From Melastoma dodecandrum (Eukaryota; Streptophyta; Magnoliopsida; Myrtales; Melastomataceae), in the NCBI GenBank assembly GCA_029817715.1, contig JARUPY010000387.1, forward strand, positions 6,386,001 to 6,450,000: a DNA stretch of 64,000 nucleotides. Reading direction: 5' to 3'. The notes below the pieces were generated by a model. That model made no database searches and was not told the DNA's origin. It worked only from the letters and a program-made list of their open reading frames with translations. Positions within the stretch are counted from its first letter, which is position 1. Each line of letters opens with the position of its first letter. This document shows, one piece after another, positions 11,193-22,652 of the stretch. Both the position numbers and the translations under genes were made by a program.

Positions 11193-11942
11193 ATGGGTGA
11201 CTGGGAGTACCGCTGTTTGAGTTGCTTCACGGGTGGAGGATGGTGCAACAACGTCACTACTTGTCTCGCACAGGTGGACACCCGATTAGACTCTTCAAAG
11301 CATAGGGCAATGGAGCTCGTCTTTTCGAGGATACTGAGCAACATACAAAGTTTCAACCCGTATTTTTATGACTGGAACATAATCAAAGTTAGATATTGTG
11401 ATGAGTTTTCATTCACCGGAGGTGCGGAAACTGTCAATCCAGCGACGAAACTTCATTTCCGAGGACGGATTTTCATCGCCATCGTTGAGGACCTACTTAC
11501 AAAAGGAATGGAGCACGCTCGAAACGCAATTCTTTCTGTTTGTTCGGCTGGTGGACTGACGGCCATCGTGAACTGTGATAAATTCCATAGTCTCTGGCCA
11601 CACAACACTAAAGTTAAACATTTTGGGGATGCCGGATTCTTCATCAAAGCCAAGGACGTCCCTGGGAACCAACACACTGAGGCTTTCCACGCAGAAGTCG
11701 TCGCAACTCATGGATCAGCCAAGAATCTACCAGAATCTTGCACCTCCGGAATGAAACCGGATCTGGTTTCCAAAACATCCCATACTCCGAATTCACTAGT
11801 ACGACAAACCCCTCAATCAAGTGGAGTGCACGTGACAGCGGTCTGCCCAAATTTCTTAATAGGTGTGCCACTCCCCAAATGCACAGCTAAAAGAAGAAGG
11901 ATCATCATCCAAGACATACCTCAATGCAAGAGCTACTCCTAG
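11193..11942 (+). pseudogene. Captured pectin acetylesterase fragment inside the 3' LTR
   Basis: This is the second LTR's copy of the PAE fragment, 249 residues and still fully open. It keeps GGGWCNNVTTCL and the serine block as SVCSAGGL, with Val in place of the first Gly of GCSAGG. Several positions are closer to the PAE consensus than in the 5' copy (for example FTGGAETVNPATKL), and it lacks one extra Gly codon found in the 5' copy. The resemblance stops near residue 190. The following residues look random, although a weak resemblance to a PAE C-terminal region (blocks like EALSQLVGNL, near 11965) may persist in another frame. Confidence 0.82.
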
Positions 11943-12122
11943 GATCATCATCACCTTTGAAGAGGCCCTTTCACAGCTAGTGGGCAACTTGCGGGAGAAA
12001 CTACATGGATAGGGGATCGCTTCCTGCATCTCACAGCTTTCAAAATGATAATGGGGAATCACTCGGCCCAAGGCGCCGTCACTTCACCGCGGGAAGATAA
12101 GAGAGGGAAATTCCCTCGTTGA

Positions 12123-12668
12123 GTGGGAGACAGGGAGGATCTCCTTCTCCTTCAATTTTTTTCCGATCAACAACCTGAGGCCGGAATCCAACTTCGCCAG
12201 CCTCCTTCGCCCATTGTCTCGGAGCCGCCATTAAGCAAGGTTGAACGGAAAAGCTCCTGCACAATCGGCAGCATCGATAATGACAGTCGCGACCCCTACA
12301 GCGGCAGCTCGAGCACGGCCACCCCATTCCCCCAAGACAACTCCAAAGCAGCCACGGAGATGAGAGTCAGGCTTCACTTGCAAAGGACTTTATCGACCTC
12401 CCCGTCATCGCAGCCCTACCCCGACAATTATCAGACTCAGTGGCGACTTTCCCTGATCCGGATGGTCGAACCTCACTTCCACTACAATCATCAACGGCAC
12501 AACCAAGGTCGAACTAAAAGAAGAGATCTGGCTGAAGATACCAAGGTCGGGCACACCTGCCTTCTCCTCCCTTGGTGGGGTGACCTCCTTCTTCTGCCTA
12601 AGGCACAGACCAGCATCGAAGAACCTTCTGCCATCAAAGCCAACCCCTCGACGACGGCGAACCATTAG
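12123..12668 (+). other. Unrecognised LTR open frame, 181 residues (3' LTR copy)
   Basis: This is the second copy of the Ser/Pro/Gln-rich frame, open at identical length and about 95 percent identical to 2547-3092. No domain recognised. Confidence 0.25.
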
Positions 12669-15305
12669 CCTGGATTTTAACAACAAACCAACAACAAGAA
12701 GCTCCTCCTTCCCATCGCGGAAGACCACCCCCCGAGGCCAACTCCTCGGCGACAGCAACAATCGATAACCCCTTCAATAATACGTGGCTCCACAACAACA
12801 GCTCCTGACGAACTACGGAAACCCGCGCCCAGACTTAGCCAATCCCCATTTCCATCCCTCGTCGCCAGACCCGGCCACCTTACCCCATGTCAAGTGGCGC
12901 CTTCAATCACCTCACATCGGCTCGGTTAGGGAATGGCGACGCCACCCCTTTCTTCGGCAACTGTACAACCCAAGACCAGGGGGGCGCCCTTTCGTTACTC
13001 AGCCCCGATTCGGTGACGGGAACCCCACTCCGTCCTCTCCTCCTTCACCCGCCATAGTCTGCCCACCTCGCTCCAAGGCGTAGCTGCGGACGCCGGCGCC
13101 AGAACCGACTGTCATGATCCAGCGTCGACACCTTCGATTCCCGACTCCCGGTGAGCTTCAGCTGCATTCTCCCACCACCTCCTCTCGGCGTCCCCAACGC
13201 AGACGTTCTCTTTGGCTCCTAAAACCACCACGCCCCTAGTCTCCTCAAACCTAACCCGCACCCGGCAGCCACCATCGGCTCAGCCCCCACCTGGCTCCTC
13301 GACGCCCTCGCCCCTGGGACAGAAGGTAAGTCTTCTTTTCCATTTAATTGTTTTGGAGTTAATCTCCACGTTTCGTTCTTATTTCGTATAATTATTATTA
13401 TGATCTTTCTTATTGTTAGTGGTGATTGTCTATTCTCTGTCAATGTGCGTTCACTTGCATTTTTTTTCTTTTTTACAATGACATTGTTCAAAGCTGCTCG
13501 CAAAATGTTATCTTGGATGTTTAATTAGTTAGATTAAATTGAATGTCGTTTTTTCTATTTCTAATTCACATGGTCAGACTTATCCGTAACCATTTAATTA
13601 AATTTCTAATTTTAACTTAAATAATTATCATTTCTAATCTCTAGTAAAAATGTTGAATTTTAATTAGTACCATTGGTTGCACGTAAACCGATCTTCATTG
13701 TCCATGTGATTTGCGTAGTTTCAAATACATTAATGGTTTAGGTAATTTCGGTTTCACTGAGCATTTTACCATTACTTTGACTTCGGTATCGGTGCATGTT
13801 CCCTAATCATGTCTTTTGTCTATTTTCTACTTTGTTTCGCATGTGAAACGCAACGAGATACGACGAATAGCTGCAGAACATGTTCAAAGGATAGACATTT
13901 AATCGGGCAACTCCCGATGGATCGTATTTCCTTATCCTCTTCCACGAGGAATACAATCGAATTACACGTGGACGGATTAAAGAAAATCAAGGTTCGACTT
14001 AATCATCTCAAAAGGTAAGTCATGCCTTACTATGTCAGTTTGTTTAAATTTACATCAATTTAATCGTTACTCCTGGACGTATATTATTGTCCCATCATAT
14101 TCTCTGTTTTGCATGTAAAAACAACGAGAATTGACTACAAAGGAATATTACCTCCTAACATCAAAAGGGTGCAAAATGCCCCATTTAACTCAAACCATTT
14201 CAAACGGTAAGTCATCCCTTACTGTTTCGGTTCGGTTAAATTTATGTCAATTTAACCGTTACTAAAGGCTTTGCACATCTCTTCCCTTTCTTTGTTTTAC
14301 ATGTAAAACAACGAGGAAATCATTACCAAGGAACGTCATCTTTCGACATCACGGAAGATCAAAATCAACGGGCCACATAACGCCCGGTGAGTAAACATTT
14401 TTACTAACCAGTTAATTCCAGATATTCAATATATTTTGGAATTTTTCTGATATCGTCTTCCTGTGGTGTTTTGATTTTTACATGAAAAATCAACCGAGCT
14501 TTATGGGATCCCGACAAAGCAATATCTCGAAGACAGAAAGCTCGAAGGCGCTAGCTTCGAAGTAAAGCGGCATCAACCATCATCTCAGGTACATGAGGGA
14601 AGTGCGGACTTCCCGTCTTTTCTTTATTTCCACATGTAACGGGTCGTGAGCCCAAGTGCATAGGCTCACGATCACCGCCCTTTCCCGTCCCCTTTAATCT
14701 CAATAATTGACTGTGATTGTTCGCATGCTTTAGGCGCATAGGTTTATCGTCGCATGCTGTTTGCCAAATACACATGAGTTCGAGCCCAAAAGGCTCGAAT
14801 CGGGTCCAACGCCCGTAAAACAGTGACATGAGTCCGGAGTCATGCCCGGATCGGGTCCAACGCCCGTTAATCAAAAGCCAAACTCTTTTGGAGCAAACGC
14901 CACCTCTTCGCATGCTTAGTGTAAGGACTAGTAAGTAGAAATCCCCGAACCAGCTGTTTTTCCGACTTAACAGTTTTAAAATAAAAAGTCGGTGGCGACT
15001 CCGTAATCGTTTACCTAAGTTAAACAACATTTTTACGAAGCCATTTTGGATGAAGAACTGGCGACACGAGCCGCTCCCGATTTCTCCCGAAAATTCCTTC
15101 TTCGGATCATGCTCTGCCTTTCGCTCGCCTCCTCTTAGGAAAACAGAGACGGTTGGCGAGGGCCCGAGCAGGCCCAGTTAGGAATTCAGGGAGGGATAAC
15201 CCGATTTCCTTCTGCAGGTTGACCGGTTGGGCTTCGGGAAGCGGGCTCGGATCCTCGGATCGTCCGAACCGCCGCGCGCGTGCTAGGCCGGTGGGCGCGC
15301 GTACA

Positions 15306-15310
15306 TGAGG
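15306..15310. repeat. Right target-site duplication of El-1 (TGAGG)
   Basis: TGAGG directly follows the LTR end GTACA and matches 1563-1567. Confidence 0.93.
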
Positions 15311-15985
15311 ACAGGACACAAGGGGTGATGAGTGCTTGAGGTATGGATTATATCGAAGGAAAGCGATGGGTGATGTGTGAAAGATCGGAAGATGAATTAA
15401 TTGGATTAAAGAGAGAAGGTTATGATCAAAATAAATTTACAATTCATAATGTTGATGCTAAAGTATATCTCACCAATAGATAAATATGCAAAGGAAGGTT
15501 GAGAGATATCATCAAGAAGGACACGCCTAATGAAGGAGATATAGGCAATCACACTCAATTTCTCAATAAGAGAATGCAAACTTTTAGGAAAACCGAGAAG
15601 TTGTCAACTAAATTCAAGCCTGTAGGTAAGAAATGAGGAATATCAAAAGAATTAAATTCAAGAACCTTACAGAAGTCCCCCAAGATTACGTTGAGTTCTG
15701 ATTTTATTTTGTTTTAAAAAGAATGGAAGAAAAGATGAGGGAAATCAAGATGGGTTCGATGAATGCTGTGAACCAGATGGACATATTTTTCGGACATTCA
15801 TTCTGGTAATTTTGTTAGAGTTAAAATCAAGTAACCCTAACGAACAACATAATGATTTTCTGCTCCAAGCCAAGCCATGAGGCCCACGTAAACGCTCAAT
15901 CCCTTCCGCTTCGACCCCCTGTTCCATAATAACTTCCACCCCCTCAACAACAGCATTGTCCTCTAGGAGGAAATAAAAAATTGTC
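15311..15985. other. Intergenic sequence, no gene seen
   Basis: This AT-rich sequence with only short frames continues the locus that El-1 split. I recognise nothing in it. Confidence 0.4.
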
Positions 15986-15989
15986 CTGA

Positions 15990-16700
15990 TATGTCAGCAA
16001 CGTCCATCTATGTTGCATCATCTCGAGTTTGACCTCGCCAGCAAATTAATACTTGTCTGGGGTCCCCCTCTAATGTATGCATCATACTGTGCGCAAGAGT
16101 CTTTGTTGGTTCAAAAACAACAGAAAATGGCTCCTCAAGACAATCGGGTAACGTTGGTTCTACCGGATGATTCCCATGAACACTCTTCAACTGTGATACA
16201 TGCAATACCGAGTGAATCCGACTGGAAGAGGGAAGTTGCAAACGACAGGCCACCGGACTCACTCGCTCGACCACCTCGAATGGCCCATAAAACCACGGTG
16301 CAAGCTTATGAAACCGACGATTGGCCACCAATATCTATCGATAGGGTCAAGCTTTGAGAAAAACCTTGTCGCCCGGTGCAAATTCCACATAGTGTCTTTG
16401 CTTGTTCGCAGATTATGTCATTCTCTGTTGTTCTCGTTGTAAATTAAGTTTGAGATGGCGTAACACATCATCGCGCCTGCCCAGGATCTCGACCACAGCT
16501 GCGACTTTGCACTCGCCTGGGAGGTAGCGATGTAGTGTAGGCAACAGATGTCTGTACACAATCTCAAATGGCATGATCTGTAAGAAATATTATACCAATA
16601 TTCCGCCCACGACAGCCACGCAACCCATTTTCGAGGTTGTTCACATATGAAAGACCGCAAGTAGCTTCAATAATCTTATTCAATACCGTAGTTTGACCGT
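15990..16700 (-). pseudogene. Chromovirus-type integrase C-terminal relic
   Basis: Read on the minus strand, 16700-16420 gives degraded integrase text (NGQTTVLNKIIEATCGLS, then CEQPRKWVAWLSWAEYWYN). 16331-16008 gives the C-terminal module with LAPWFYGPFEVVERV, ACRLQLPSSSRIHSVLHVSQLK and a chromodomain-like end (VLICWRGQTRDDAT). These are hallmarks of Ty3/gypsy chromoviruses, a lineage different from the Ogre-like elements here. Frames are broken between the blocks. No LTR was found; it appears truncated on both sides. Confidence 0.75.
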
Positions 16701-16904
16701 TTGATTTCAGATGATAAGCGGTAATGTGATGCATGAATTAAGGCCGATAGTGGAGGCACCTGCGGAGCCGGCGGTAATGTGATGCATGATTTTAGTGGTC
16801 TCGTCGATCTGCAGATGTTGCCGTACAATCCGCGCATGGGTGAAGGCAAAGGATCGGCACGATCGTTCATCTTACCGTTTGTCAAAAAATACCGTACCCG
16901 CACA
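16701..16904. other. Junction between the chromovirus relic and El-3
   Basis: The block GCGGTAATGTGATGCATGA occurs twice (about 16719 and 16771), a local 52-bp duplication. No gene. Confidence 0.35.
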
Positions 16905-16924
16905 ATGAGAAGATGATAAATAGA

Positions 16925-17590
16925 CGAGCCGTCTACGTCACCAAAGCCATATTGGAAGACGCTCCTTTCCTACCTAACTTGATCGGAGAAACCAACTTCA
17001 GCCTCATCAACATCGTTCATGAAGCCAGGCGAGGAGCCTGTTACCACCAGATGACCATCTGTCCAGCTCTACTACAAGTTTAGTTCTACATGCATCTCGG
17101 AATCACAGGGGAAGCCTTCACAAGGGAACATACCCCGGGACTGTTGGCCCGCATTGTGGAGCGCGTCCACCTGCCCACACGCACATTTGCCGGAGTCAAC
17201 GCATTATTTCGCTCATTGGAATCTACCGACTTATATCAGAGGGCCCCTTGCTTTGACACGGACGATGCCATCACTACCTCTACAGACGGAGACTTCATTC
17301 CAATTTTGCGGTTTGGAGGCACTTCGTACTACGCCCCGTTTCAAGTCCGACATCAACTAGGACTAGAGCACCTCCACAACAGCTCTTTTGACCAGTCAGC
17401 CTCGACGATAGAACGGTGAAGACATAACTCCAGAGGGTGATCGCGCACATTTCTCGCATATGAATGACCCTCGCGGAAGAAGTCTGCGAACCTCCACCAG
17501 AGCCCGAAGAGGATGATCGCGTGGCTCCGTCTCAGTGTCTCTGGAGGAAGCGTAACACTCAGTGGGACCGTGTCTGATCATCGACATATT
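16925..17590 (+). pseudogene. DUF7745-like ORF remnant of El-3
   Basis: Frames give RRAVYVTKAILEDAPFLPNL, then after a stop MHLGITGEAFTREHTPG and LPTRTFAGVNALFRSLES. These align with El-2 ORF1 (LTKAILEGRPFLPNL, IHIGITGESFRREQ, LPTRTFEGVQALFRSLEP). DUF7745-like ORFs upstream of gag are known from plant retroelements; their role is unknown. The N-terminal half is missing. Confidence 0.7.
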
Positions 17591-17844
17591 TATGCCAATA
17601 TGGGGCCTGCGAGCCCATTCTGTCTTTCCTTTCGGTTAACTGTACTTTAACTTTTATGACGATGTCGAACTTATTGGCTTCTATCTAATTCGCTTCTTTT
17701 CTTTTGGGGTTGAATTCGGTGACAACAATCCAATCCCTACATTAGGCATGTCATGCATAATTACATGTCATGCATCCATAGTATCACCGCTTGATGCTGA
17801 TCGAATATTCTTTTCTTATTCTCAAGGTACTAAGCAATAGCTCC

Positions 17845-20515
17845 CTACCGGAAGCGTCCAAAATACCGTACCATCCGAGCGGTGATGGCTGAGGCTTCTG
17901 CAGGACCAACGGTGATCCCTACGGCTCCTTCCCGAGCTACAGAGGATAAGCTAACTCCCGCCGCCGGGGTCACCATTGCCGTTCCTTCACCCATCGCCGT
18001 CGAGTTTTCGTCTTCGATGGAATCAGTCTTGCCCTTCTCGATATCCGCTTTCCCTCCGTTGCCCCAGACCATGCTTGCTGCTGGGCAGTCCTTGGATGGA
18101 AGAACGTCACCAACATATATCCCACCACTGGTTGCATCAGCAGTGCCACCAGTGCTGTCTTCAGCTACTCTACTGACAACAGCTCCCTTCAATCCCCTAC
18201 AAATGTGCTGGCCCAAGGCGCCGACAGTTCTTCACTGGAAGACAAGGTGGAGTCACTTACAGACGAGCTCTCCTCCTTGAAAACGATGATGGCTGAACTT
18301 CTGCAGCGACAATCAGCAGCCACGCCTGCACCTACTACCTCCCAAAACCCACACCTTCCCCCTGTCATGGCAGGGCCCACAACACCTATAACACCACCAT
18401 ACCCACTTCATCCTTGCCTAACCACTTCATCAAACACTCTGCCTCCTTATAACTCGATCATGCCCGGATCCGCTACCTCCACAAGTGTAGCATCTTTACA
18501 TAACCCATACATGCGTGGGCCACTTTTTTCTCTTCCTATGCCACAGCCATATTTACCTTCATATTACCCGCGGCCATCATCCCAAGGGCCAACTCCCTAC
18601 CTTCCAATGCCATTCGGGCCAACTCCCCATGTTTAAACTCCAACACCTACGCCAACTCCCTACCATCAAACGACTACTGCACCTCCTACTTTCAGGATCC
18701 CCGGGCCAATTACCACACCTCCGGCTCCACATGCGGAACTTGTCTTGCCAAGCCCCCGAACCCGCAATGCGGCGATTGTCGATGAGTTATTTGGGGAGCA
18801 ACAACGGGTTAACGCTTTCGAGACAGGGCTCGAGGCTAGGATTGCCTCTATGCAACAAGAAGAGGCTCGTCGCATGGCGAAATTAAAAGAGTGCCTGAAT
18901 GCCATTCAGGGATACCGGGCTCACAACTGGGAGTATGCTAACTACCAGATCCCTCATATATAAGTTCCGCCGAAGTTTAAAATGCCCGAATTTGAGAAAT
19001 TCCGTAGGAACGGCTGTCCGGAATTACATCTTAAGCGCTTCTGCCACAAGATGGTTGTATACTCAGTAGATGATAAGTTTCGCATCGCCATCTTCCAAGA
19101 CAGTTTGGCGGAATCGGCGCTGCACTGGTACTACACCAAGGATGTCAGTTAGTATGTAACATTCGAGGATTTGGCACTCGACTTCCTCAATTACTACAGT
19201 TTTAATGTAGAGAAGGCACCCACAATATCAGACTTGCGGAAACTGAAGAGGTACCGCACTGAGGACATGAAACAGTTTGCCTATCGGTTTAGACATGTGG
19301 CGTCTCAAATTAAACCTGTACTCACGGAGAGGGAACTCATTGACGAATTGCTCCAGTTGTTACCGCGCGAATACATACCCTACATGATCGGACAAACGTT
19401 CTCTACCTTTGTCCAGGCGGTCATCAACGCCGACTCGATGGGGTAAACCGAGAAGGGATAATTCCTTCCCCTTCTGCAAAACCATCTGTAAAGCCCAAGC
19501 CCAAAGAGTTTATCGCATCTGCTGAACACAGTAGACAATCAATGAGAGCAACTCCACCCCCCGACCACGTATGAGCCAAAGACGTACGTTGCAGCTGCAC
19601 TTAGGCCCCCGGCTCGTGCAACCACTCGTTTTGGACCCCCTGTTAACATGGCAGGACAACAGCAGCCAAGGCCTGCACAGACAGAGCGTCCCCGACATAG
19701 ACTGGAGGACTTGACTCCAACGCCCGATCCACTGGATGTCATGTTCGTTCAGTTGAGAGACATGGGCTTTATCAAGCCTGTAGAAGCCAAATTGACGAAT
19801 CCTTCATCGTTTGGATACAACCCCAAGGCAGTTTGCCAGTACCACTCGGGAGCAACGGGGCATGACAACAAAGATTGCGTTGCTTTAAAGTTCAAAATTC
19901 AGAACATGCTAGATGAAGGAGCCATCACGTTTTCTGCACCATCAACTGCTCCGAACGTCAAGAGTAATCCTCTTCCAGAACACGTGAATTACATCGGGGT
20001 TAACTTCTTCTTGGTCTTGACTGATCAGGAAGGGGAGGTGCACTTTTTTTAATATGAGTATGCAGTGCCAAGAAATGTCAATGTTATAAACACCGGTCGT
20101 GGTCGAGGTCGAGGTCGTAGCCGAGGTCGGGGTAGAAGTCGTGGGCTCTAGTTTAATAGAGATGTTCAGCCTACAGTCTTGCCTGATGGATTCACGTTGG
20201 TTCCCCCTAGGCGGCCAAGGACGCCGTATGTTTGCGTCTCATTGGGATCGACACAACTTGAGACGTCTCAAACAGAGTCATTATCTGGGACAGGACCAAG
20301 GACTCCGGTCATAATTGGGCCCAGTTGCACGCCACTAAGCCCAGAAGTTGAACTTATTACCCATTCTGGAAGGGTAGTACCCGCTCCTAAAGCCTCGCTC
20401 CCAGCAGAATCTTCAAAACCCAAGGTGCCCTCGAATGAACAAATCCGCAAGGTGATTTACACAGTGAAGGGAAGCGACTATGACATAGTTGAACAACTCC
20501 GGAAATAGCCCGCCT
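17845..20515 (+). pseudogene. Gag remnant of El-3
   Basis: A Pro/Ser/Thr-rich N-terminal part (17880-18640) is followed by the capsid-like part (EKAPTISDLRKLKRYRTED near 19211, LLPREYIPYMIGQTFST near 19357). The nucleic-acid-binding knuckle CQYHSGATGHDNKDC lies near 19838. A GR-repeat segment follows near 20095. Gag packages element RNA in the family. At least four frame breaks and stops (for example near 18634, 18961, 19150 and 20506) show it is not functional. Confidence 0.82.
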
Positions 20516-20539
20516 AGATCTCCTTATTCAACCTTATAC

Positions 20540-21862
20540 ATTCTTTCGACAAGTACCGAGAGATGTTGGAAAAATTTTTAGCCGAGGTACATGTGCCAGA
20601 GCAGGTCGAAGTCGCTTCGTTGGTTGCGTACATGAGTAGTATGTTGGCAAACAATGTAATCACTTTCTCAGAAGATTTATCGGAACAGGGGCCGGATCAT
20701 AATAACGCTCTCTTCATCACGCTCAAATGTCGTGATACCACCATCTCCAAAGTTCTCATCGATGGCGGGTCGGTGGTTAACATCATTCTGATGGTTGTAT
20801 CTCAAAAGCTCGGTATCAACATGGATAAGCTTCCACAGTCCAGCTTGACTATTCAGGCTTTCGATGGTGCAAAGCGTCAGGCTCATGGGGAAGTCACGTT
20901 GGAGATTAAAGTTGGGCCAACCCTTTTCTCTACACAGTTCCAAATTCTCGAGATTGCGGGATCCTTTAACATGTTGCTGGGACGCCCTTGGATTCATCAG
21001 GCTGGTGCAGTTCCATCAACGCTTCACCGGATGGTTAGATTTTCCTCAGATGGCAAGCTCATCACAGTCAGGGGAGAACACTCGATGGAGCTTTGCCACG
21101 AAATTGATATGCCGTACGTTGGAGAGCCAACCGAGAAACCATCGACAACCCAAACACTGGAGATGGTGAATATGGTCAGGCGTGACTATAAGTCGGATCC
21201 TTTGATGATGTGGGGCAACATCAACGCTGCAAAGGAGTTCCTTAGACATGGATATCAACTGGGCCAAGGACTCGAAATTAGAGGACAAGGAATCATCTAT
21301 CCGATCACTATTCCAGCTCCGGTAGGGACTAGTGGGCTTGGGTTCATAGGCAAGGTGCGACGTAAGCAGGATAATCATACCAGTAGCAAGTTGTTCGTCC
21401 GTTTCGTCTGTTCATCTGTGGCGACAATGGATGGTGAAATCCTCTCTGAGAAGCTAGAAGATGTGAAGATTCGGAATGATGAAGTAGATGGGGAAATCAA
21501 TAATGAGCGAAGAACAGTTGAACATGTCAATGTTATCCGAGTGAATGACGGGCACGGTCATAGGCGTCGACCTCACATGCGGGCTCACTTCATACCTCTC
21601 AATGTTGCCATTCTTCTGAACCAGATGCCGGCATATATTTAGCAAGTCAGGGCACCGCATTTTGAAGCCCCAGTGGTGCCAATGCCGCCCAGGACGCCTC
21701 CAAGGATTGAATTAACCCTCCAAACAGGCGTGTGGATTCTCCTACTACTAGCACAGAAGTGGAGGAGAAGGAAGACAAGAAGACCGAGGCACAAGCGTCC
21801 GAAGAAGAAGTTTGTATGATGGAAGCGTCGATCCTGATCGAGCCAGACATGCCTCTCGACGG
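20540..21862 (+). pseudogene. Aspartic protease region of El-3
   Basis: The long open stretch 20563-21642 contains the retropepsin core VLIDGGSVVNII near 20755 (an Asp-Gly-Gly active site in this lineage) and the flap/ending block MLLGRPWIHQAGAVPSTLH near 20969. In El-2 the tryptophan of that block is a stop codon; here it is kept. The frame breaks near 21640 before resuming up to the intron donor at 21863. Confidence 0.82.
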
Positions 21863-22169
21863 GTGAAACCTTCCATCTTTACTTTTCTGCACTTAGATAA
21901 GTAGAGTCTAGAGTAAGTAACCTTGCTACATTATGGTCGCGGACTAGCAAGGATGTCTATATGTAACGCGACCCCTAAGTAGTGTTAGAGCGTTCGTGGG
22001 ATCGGGCTGCTGATGACAGGGCGAATATGAGGAAAAGGCGAGGGTCCTGCTGAGTCCTGATTCCACGACGCTTCCCTTTTGTCAAAAGTGCATGACTTGT
22101 TATAAATTGTTGCATGAAACAATAAACAGCTCATTTAAATATATCACTCTAATTTCTTCTCCTTTTCAG
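21863..22169 (+). other. Ogre-type intron between protease and RT (El-3)
   Basis: A 307-bp stretch full of stops runs from CGACGG|GTGAAACC to TCTCCTTTTCAG|GAACGGCG. Removing it joins the local frame ...PLDG to NGVSDTPE. El-2 has the same arrangement at the homologous position. Ogre elements are known for a spliced intron at exactly this place. Confidence 0.75.
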
Positions 22170-22652
22170 GAACGGCGTTTCGGATACACCTGAGAAAACC
22201 TCTGAACAAGATGGAGAGGTAGTAGATGACCCAAAATCCATAGAAGGATATTATGGCTTGGAACAAGGTCTTCAACGACATGAAGAACCAAAGGACATCA
22301 CACTACAAAAGCCAGTTTCAATTAACATCGGAACTCAAAATGACCCCAAGAAGTTGTTCATCGATTCAGATTTATCAATGAATGATGCCAAAGACGTCGT
22401 CAACCTGCTCAGGGAATTCTCTAACGTCTTTGCTTGGTCATAAACAGATATGCCCGGACTAGATTAAGATATTGTGGAACACAAAATCCCTACAGACCCG
22501 TCAATTCAACCTATAAAGCAGAAACAACGCCGATACAAACCCGAGCTAGTCCTTTCCATCATGGAGGAAATAGATAAGTTGCTGAAGGTCAACTTTATTG
22601 AAGTCGCTACCTATCCACAATGGGTCGCCAATATAGTCCCTGTCATTGTGAA
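22170..22652 (+). pseudogene. N-terminal RT region of El-3, truncated
   Basis: After the intron the frame reads NGVSDTPEKTSEQDGE, the ENVFAW-like block (LLREFSNVFAWS) and the RT start VEHKIPTDPSIQPIKQKQRR, ending NFIEVATYPQWVANIVPVIVK. Homology to RT stops at about 22652, before the catalytic YVDD motif. Two stops (near 22441 and 22464) interrupt it. Confidence 0.85.

Larger units (their letters stand above)
1568..15305 (+). mobile_element. El-1: complete non-autonomous Ogre/Tat-like LTR retrotransposon
   Basis: The element is bounded by two long LTRs (1568-5655 and 11147-15305) that start TGTAGATACC and end TACA, with a TGAGG target-site duplication outside. A primer-binding site lies 7 bases after the 5' LTR and a purine tract directly precedes the 3' LTR, which fixes + orientation. 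The 5.5-kb interior has no reverse transcriptase, protease or integrase, only a leader, degenerate tandem repeats and a repeat-rich 3' region. Leader, PBS spacing, LTR 3' end and 3' repeats are shared with El-2 on the other strand. I infer a large retrotransposon derivative (LARD-like) that relies on El-2-type proteins. The LTR copies differ at about 2 percent of sites in the stretch I compared, plus several indels, so it is older than El-2. Confidence 0.93.
11147..15305 (+). repeat. 3' LTR of El-1
   Basis: This 4159-bp partner of 1568-5655 starts TGTAGATACC and ends GTACA. It is the more complete copy, retaining two segments of about 44 and 48 bp lost from the 5' LTR. It is followed directly by the TGAGG duplication. 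Confidence 0.93.
16905..22652 (+). mobile_element. El-3: decayed Ogre/Tat-like element, truncated at both ends
   Basis: The order DUF7745-like ORF, gag, protease, intron and N-terminal RT matches El-2 on the opposite strand. It begins abruptly inside the first ORF and ends abruptly inside RT near 22652. No LTR belongs to it in the window. Numerous frameshifts and stops break every ORF, so it is an old relic. It is useful because at two sites where El-2 has stop codons (FAW-S before RT, GRP-W in protease) El-3 keeps tryptophan. Confidence 0.88.
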
